Source of the DNA: Plazaster borealis
Taxonomy: Eukaryota; Echinodermata; Asteroidea; Forcipulatida; Labidiasteridae
Length of the DNA stretch: 64,000 nucleotides
NCBI GenBank assembly: GCA_021014325.1
Contig: CM037462.1
Coordinates: forward strand, 6,108,318 to 6,172,317
Direction of reading: 5' to 3'
How positions within the stretch are numbered: position 1 is the first letter of the stretch; each line of letters opens with the position of its first letter. Of this stretch, positions 58,672-64,000 are shown one piece after another. The translations under genes and the position numbers were made by a program. The notes under the pieces are model-generated. The model saw only the letters and a list, made by a program, of their open reading frames with translations, did not search any database and was not told the origin of the DNA.

Positions 58672-61600
58672 ATGAGCTCAACTTACATTCATGAACCACC
58701 ATCTAATGGAAAGGTATATTTCGTCACCGTTTTAACGAACCAACGAATGTGTACAAAATCACAAAATTTGGCAAATCGGTTTGTTAAAATTACATTGATA
58801 TTATTATAATTATTATTTGGGATTGTATTGTTTTGTTTTGTTGTGTTGTTGTATTTGTACAGTATTGTACTTGTTTTGTACAAATTATTGACTTAGGCTG
58901 AGGAGAGAGACATGAAAGAGTCTCCAGCACTCCAGCAATTCATCGTTTGGATAATTTTCCGCAGCATGCCACCACGTCTTCACAAAGAGTTCCGTCCGCG
59001 CTATGAAATGTGCGCTTGAAGTTGAATTTTCATTTTTGAATTAAAACTTTATTTAAAACTAAAAAAGGTCAAAATGTAGCGTTTTAGCTACCAATACCAA
59101 TTCTTCACGAGGAATATAAAAAAAAGGGAAATGAAGTCCATCATCCATTAAACAAATATCAAATAAATCCCTTTAGAAGGTAAGTGGGATGATAAGGAAA
59201 TTTTTCCCAGTTGCTTCCTGTGTTTGTGTTAACAATAACAGTACTGTGGTTAACCATGTTAACATTTTTGACAAGTTTCAGGACCTAAACAGTAACATAC
59301 GTAATGGATTCATAATTACATGAATTAGCATGAACGATGAATCACTAGATTTGTCATTTTGTGTTGAATCTCGATTCATATGTTCTGGAACGTGCCAAAC
59401 ACGTGATGACTTTTGCGTTTTCATAAACCGGCGAATCTCAAATAATGCAGTGGTTTGTACATAGCACTCTACGTGCAGTGATGCACATCTCTTTTCTTCG
59501 TTTTCACGAAGTGACAAATGTGTTTAGGAATCAATAAATAATTAATCAAAATATTATTTGCACAATTGAAAACATAGTTCATTGAAAGAAAGTTCAACAT
59601 TTTCTGGTCTTCAGCTAGTGCCAGCACTAACTTCAGTTTCCTTTGTAACACTCACCTTAAACTTTCTCAACATACTGTGCATACATTCACAATGCTAGCG
59701 CATCACTTTTGCCGAATTACATGCAAAAACCTCCTCAAAAAATGAAATTTCTTTCTCAATACTCGCGGCAGTTTTGCTGTCAACAAAGCACACTCAACGC
59801 TTGAACCCGAATGCGTGGACCAACCAATTTGAAAACATATAGCGTTACGGAGGCCCAAAATGTGTGACTCCTATAAGGCTCATGAAGCCTTATCCCAAAC
59901 CCCCTAAGAATTTCTACCAGAAAGCTTCCTCAACCCATCATACTCCAACAGTTTACTTTTTGGAACAGTACACAACCCATCATACTCCAACAGTTTATGT
60001 ACTGGAACAGTACACAACCCATCATACTCCAACAGATCCTGTGCTTCTGGACTGTGATTTAGTGGGTACTCTTCACAGGACTAAACCATCCAAATTCCAA
60101 CAAAACCATCTGTTTGATTTTGGCAGGCCTGGGGTGGTTAGGGATTTATAGTTCTAGAAGTACTGATGGTGCAGATTCTCAACCTTGTGAAAATGCTGAT
60201 GGTTTGTGTGTCCTTTAGCCACAAAGCAATGCAGGGTTGTTTAGCAGCGATTTGTGTTATCTCCATCATGGTACGGTAACGCGTACGAATACGATGCATG
60301 ATGACCATAACTAATGACCATGGCGACATTAAACTAAACTAAGTTATACATGTAGTCCGAGTTACTTGACCCCTTGCTTTATGCTAGACCCAACAACACT
60401 TTTTTAACATTTGGACATTATCTGGCATAGGATCTGAGTGCAAGCTCAGTGTTTGTTGTTTCCTGTGTACAATACAAATGCCCTAGGGCCTACATACGTA
60501 CAATATTCAAAACCGAAAAACAGGGAGTGACAAAGAACTGCTCCAAAATCCATCAATCAAAGACTAGACTTCTACAATATACTTTAAACTCACGGTACTC
60601 ACCTGAAGTATATGTATGCAGGAGATGTTGCCAGTAAACTCACGCAGTCGAAAAAAGAAAGACAAAATCAATCAAACATTGAGCTTGTCATGGTTCAACA
60701 AGGTTGACAGGGGGCCTTTATTTGATCTAATCATGGTTCAACAAGGTTGGCAGAGGGCCTGGACTTTGTGGATGATTGATTGAGCATGTTATAAGAAATA
60801 CAGAATCCCTGTGACCAATAATGAATTTTTAACAAGACATTTACAGTCATTTCATGTAGTTTATTTTGATTGCTATACATAATTCTTTCATACTTTTTGA
60901 GATGCTTCCTTTGATTTTCCATTTCCCGTTGCACACAGGTGTTATTAAGGACAACATGTGGTGACATTGATATTGAACTCTGGTCAAAAGAGGCTCCTAA
61001 AGCCTGCCGTAACTTTATCCAGTTGTGTTTGGAGGGTTACTATGATGGCACCATCTTTCATCGAATCATCACAGGGTTCATGGCTCAGGGAGGTGACCCT
61101 ACAGGAACAGGAGATGGTGGAGAGTCTTGCTATGGTCATCCATTTAAGGTATATGTAGATACATGTTATGTGTGCCCTTCTACTCAACAGGGGAGGGGGG
61201 AATGAAGATTGAACTGAAGTAATTATTTCTTTAAAAGGGACAAAGAACAATATGATTAAGATTTGGAAGATAAACAGTCAAGTATAAAGTGCTTTTCCAA
61301 ATACAATAGCAACATGAACTTTAGTTGAATTGTTTTGGTTACCCTCTGCTAATTACAGGTTTTGAACTGGCCTCTCACCGTGGTAGACTAGCTCAGTAAG
61401 GCATCGTACATTTTATCTAAATTTTTGTCAAATCTAACATTAACCCTGAAACTTCTGACCTTCTTTAAAGGCATCGTACACGTTTGGTAATTACTCAAAG
61501 TATATATTAGCATAAAAACTTACTTGCTAACGAGCAACAGAGAGCTGTTGATAGTATAAAACAGTGCAAGAAACGACTCCCTCTGAAGTAACGTAGTTTT

Positions 61601-62861
61601 TGAGAAAGAGGTAATTTCTCACTAAAATAATAAAAACTTCTTGCAAGAAGTTTTTATTCCTATCTGAAAGTACAATTTTGTACAACAAGGGGTTTTTTTT
61701 CTTTATCATTTTCTTGCAACTTCGATGACCAATTGAGCCCAAATTTTCACAGGCTTGTTACGTTATGCATATGTTGGGATACACCAAATGAGAACACTGG
61801 TCTTTGACAATTACCAAACGTGTACGATGCCTTTAAGATATATCTGCTTTTGAAACATGGAAATACACAAGTTTATTGGGTTCAAATCAGGCTTGAGTTT
61901 TTCCCGCAGTAATGTGAAGGCACTGCTTTATCATACATCAGTTTCGGGTAAAATAATGATTTAATAATATTGATATCAGCTCTAATATAGTGTAATTCCA
62001 AAGAATAATCATTGCGCTTCGAATATTATTACCCCTGGTCACTAGGCCATTTATTTCATTCCTTGAACCATCTCCGCTCCCTGGGGAGTATACAATCTGT
62101 GCTGCCAAGTATGTAGCGCTTCAAGCTAAATCAATCACAAGAACCATCTCTACCCTCATTCACTGTAGGTACACATTTACCCCTGGGTGATGAGAAGCAA
62201 TTCTAGTTAAGTGTCTTGCTCAAGGACACAAGTGTCCTGACCAGGATTCAAACCCGCACCCTGATGCCTGAGCAACCAGAGCGTGAGTCCGGCGCTCTTA
62301 ACCGCTCGGCCACGACACACCACAAAACAATTTAATTTGATGATGGATACATTCATCAGGGGTTGTACATGTTCTCTGTGCTCTCTTTGTCCTGCGGGAA
62401 AAGGCCCCTAACTAACTACAACTGCCTTGGCAGAAATGAAATTAAATTAAATTCCATTCAATCTTCTGCATTCATGATAGAAAATGTCTTGACCAAACAT
62501 GAGCATGGCAGGTATCAAGAGGCTTGGTTCAGCAATTAGTAAAGTGGTTACATTAAGGGTTTTTTCCCTTTTTGCTTATAAATGTTTGTTCAAGCAGAGC
62601 ATTCATGTTAACGTGGAATTTGAGTTGTAAAATTAGCGAATTTTTGTTGTGTTTTGGACTTAATCAAAAAGGTTTTTTTATCGATAGTTATTGACTAATT
62701 ATTGACATTATCCCCAGGATGAGTTCCATTCCCGTCTCAAGTTTGTGCGTCGAGGTTTGGTTGCCATGGCAAATGCTGGACCCAATGACAATGGCAGCCA
62801 ATTCTTCTTCACATTTGACCGATGTGAGCATTTGAATAATAAGCACACCATCTTTGGCAAG
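58672..62861 (+). CDS. CWC27: CWC27-type spliceosomal cyclophilin (5' part, continues past window)
   Basis: CWC27 is a cyclophilin of the activated spliceosome (family knowledge). Three exons are visible: 58672-58713 ([14 protein letters not shown]), 60939-61148 and 62718-62861, all with phase-0 boundaries, 132 codons in total. Exon 2 includes [40 protein letters not shown] and [11 protein letters not shown]. Exon 3 includes [29 protein letters not shown] and [10 protein letters not shown]. The [12 protein letters not shown] block and the EPP-NGK start are specific to CWC27 rather than other cyclophilins. The FHR arginine is present; the tryptophan of cyclophilin A at position 121 is His here (CEHLNNKH). 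The rest of the domain and the C-terminal region lie beyond 64,000. Confidence 0.93.
59925..60035. repeat. 42-bp tandem repeat, about 2.6 copies
   Basis: Units of acccatcatactccaacag followed by a tggaacagtacacaa segment repeat with a 42-bp period. They lie in the first intron of the CWC27-like gene. The multiple-of-three period gives an open frame across the repeat, but no splice or domain signal supports coding. Confidence 0.85.
61470..61840. mobile_element. MITE with catcgtacacgtttggtaatt termini
   Basis: Ends aaaggcatcgtacacgtttg and mirror-image caaacgtgtacgatgccttt, about 365 bp, interior including a short hairpin aacttcttgcaagaagttt. Same superfamily as the elements at 9,703 and 30,151 by the cgtttggtaatt subterminal motif. 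A decayed copy lies at about 8,818-9,000. Confidence 0.85.
62035..62325 (-). repeat. tRNA-derived SINE, minus strand
   Basis: On the minus strand the head reads gtggccgagcggttaagagc (A box) and gggtttgaatcc (B box), as in a leucine-type tRNA with a long variable arm. It is followed by a body, ccttgagcaagacactta, shared with the copy at 63,540-63,840. Intronic in the CWC27-like gene. Confidence 0.75.
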
Positions 62862-63539
62862 GTAATATTTATTTATTTACTTTTATGTTTCCAATTCGTT
62901 TTGTAAGCTTTGTTGAATGCACGCAAATTTTTCACATTTTTTATTAAGGGTTCTCCCCATGCATAAGCTAGTGTATCGGGCCGATACACACCAACCTCAG
63001 GCTGATATGCGTGAATTGCAGCCAATATATGCAAACAAAAAATGTATGTATTCTAAAAAAAAAAATAATAATAAAATAAACACCAAGTAAAAACAGCATC
63101 GGACGTCAGTTCAATTGAGCATGCTTAGGCCAATCTTTTAACAAAATTGTTCAGAATGCCCCACAGTTTTGAAAAAACAACCACTAGACCTCTCGCATAT
63201 GACGTCACAAGCCCAAACAATGAAGACTTACCATTGGCTGAGAGTTGTGTGCGGTGCATACAGGTGTGCACGTTTCCATTGTTTGACCTCAGCGATGGTG
63301 GCCAATGCAAGGGGTGTATTAGGTGAATTTCAGATAAAGCCAAAATTGACATGTAACTTAGAATGTCTTAGTACACAATACATAGGAACAAAATGTAACA
63401 AAACATCATTAATAAGGACTTGTTTTATGTCTGGCTATTTTAAACAGCATATCTTGAGACTTTTATTAATACTTTTTTTTTTTCTTCTTTTTTTTTAATG
63501 AGAAATTTGCCTAACATCGCAAGGTGAGGGCTACACTTA

Positions 63540-63840
63540 ACTGATTTGGGCTCTCGACCCAAATCAACTGCCACCAGGGGCATGTTGCCACCTACTCCTG
63601 GGGCTGAAACAGGGTTACCCCTTCACGGTCCGTAAAGGATGTAGGTATGGGTATTATCCACTAGGAGCCAGGCTGGTAGAGAAGAATGCACTACCTTCCC
63701 AACTTTTTACAAAGCAATTATGGTAAAGTGCCTTGCTCAAGGGCAAAAGTGTCATTACTGGGATTCGAACCCACACTCTACTGCTGACAACACTTGAGCT
63801 TGGGTCTGGTGAACTAGACCGCTCGGCCATGACATGCCAC
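63540..63840 (-). repeat. tRNA-derived SINE, minus strand, second copy
   Basis: The minus-strand head is catggccgagcggtctag and the B box is gggttcgaatccc, followed by ccttgagcaaggcacttt. Head and first part of the body match the copy at 62,035-62,325; the outer body differs, suggesting two subfamilies. Confidence 0.75.
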
Positions 63841-64000
63841 AGACTATTGTGAAGTCATTGGTTTATGCCAACAGCTTAATATTCTATCTGCTTGGTAGCA
63901 CTGTCCGAGGACTATGCTTGCTTATTAGTGTAACCAAGCACAAACTGCACTTTATCATACATGTGTACATGTCACAGCATCAAAGTACTGTGGGGTTGAT

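Overview
This is animal nuclear DNA: AT-rich, with small exons split by long introns (GT-AG), many foldback transposons, tRNA-derived SINEs, micro- and minisatellites and decayed retrotransposon ends. The gene content and repeat style suggest a deuterostome marine invertebrate, most likely an echinoderm. That taxonomic call is inference. All four convincing genes lie on the + strand. Exon models were built by hand from splice sites, reading phase and family resemblance, with no transcript evidence.

Region 1 (1-3,080): a 34-bp minisatellite plus a duplicated repeat block. Region 2 (3,089-31,490): a large receptor-type protein tyrosine phosphatase gene. A 32-exon model stays in frame from start to stop (4,377 nt, 1,458 aa): signal peptide, two Ig domains, EGF modules, three FN3 domains, one transmembrane helix, an apparently active PTP domain (D1) and a degenerate PTP domain (D2). 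The Ig-EGF part resembles the ectodomain of vertebrate Tie receptors, but the cytoplasmic part is a tandem phosphatase, not a kinase. Two extra exons fit the reading phase and would give truncated products: a membrane-anchored ectodomain and a D1-only receptor. The intron before the second Ig exon holds a 13-copy array of that exon's own 5' end, each copy with its 3' splice site.

Region 3 (about 31,490-40,180): 3'UTR, then intergenic DNA with tandem repeats and palindromic elements, including a roughly 129-bp repeat carrying nuclear-receptor DR5-like motifs. Region 4 (about 40,300-49,200): a complete five-exon GADD45-family stress gene (173 aa) with an AU-rich 3' flank. Region 5 (51,503-54,101): a three-exon gene of 493 aa joining a THAP zinc finger to a Harbinger-type DDE nuclease domain. 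Region 6 (54,990-58,480): transposon-rich spacer. Region 7 (58,672 to beyond the window end): the first three coding exons of a CWC27-type spliceosomal cyclophilin.

The genes do not form an operon-like unit. The receptor acts at the cell surface, GADD45 in stress and cell-cycle signalling, the THAP protein probably on DNA, and CWC27 in the spliceosome.
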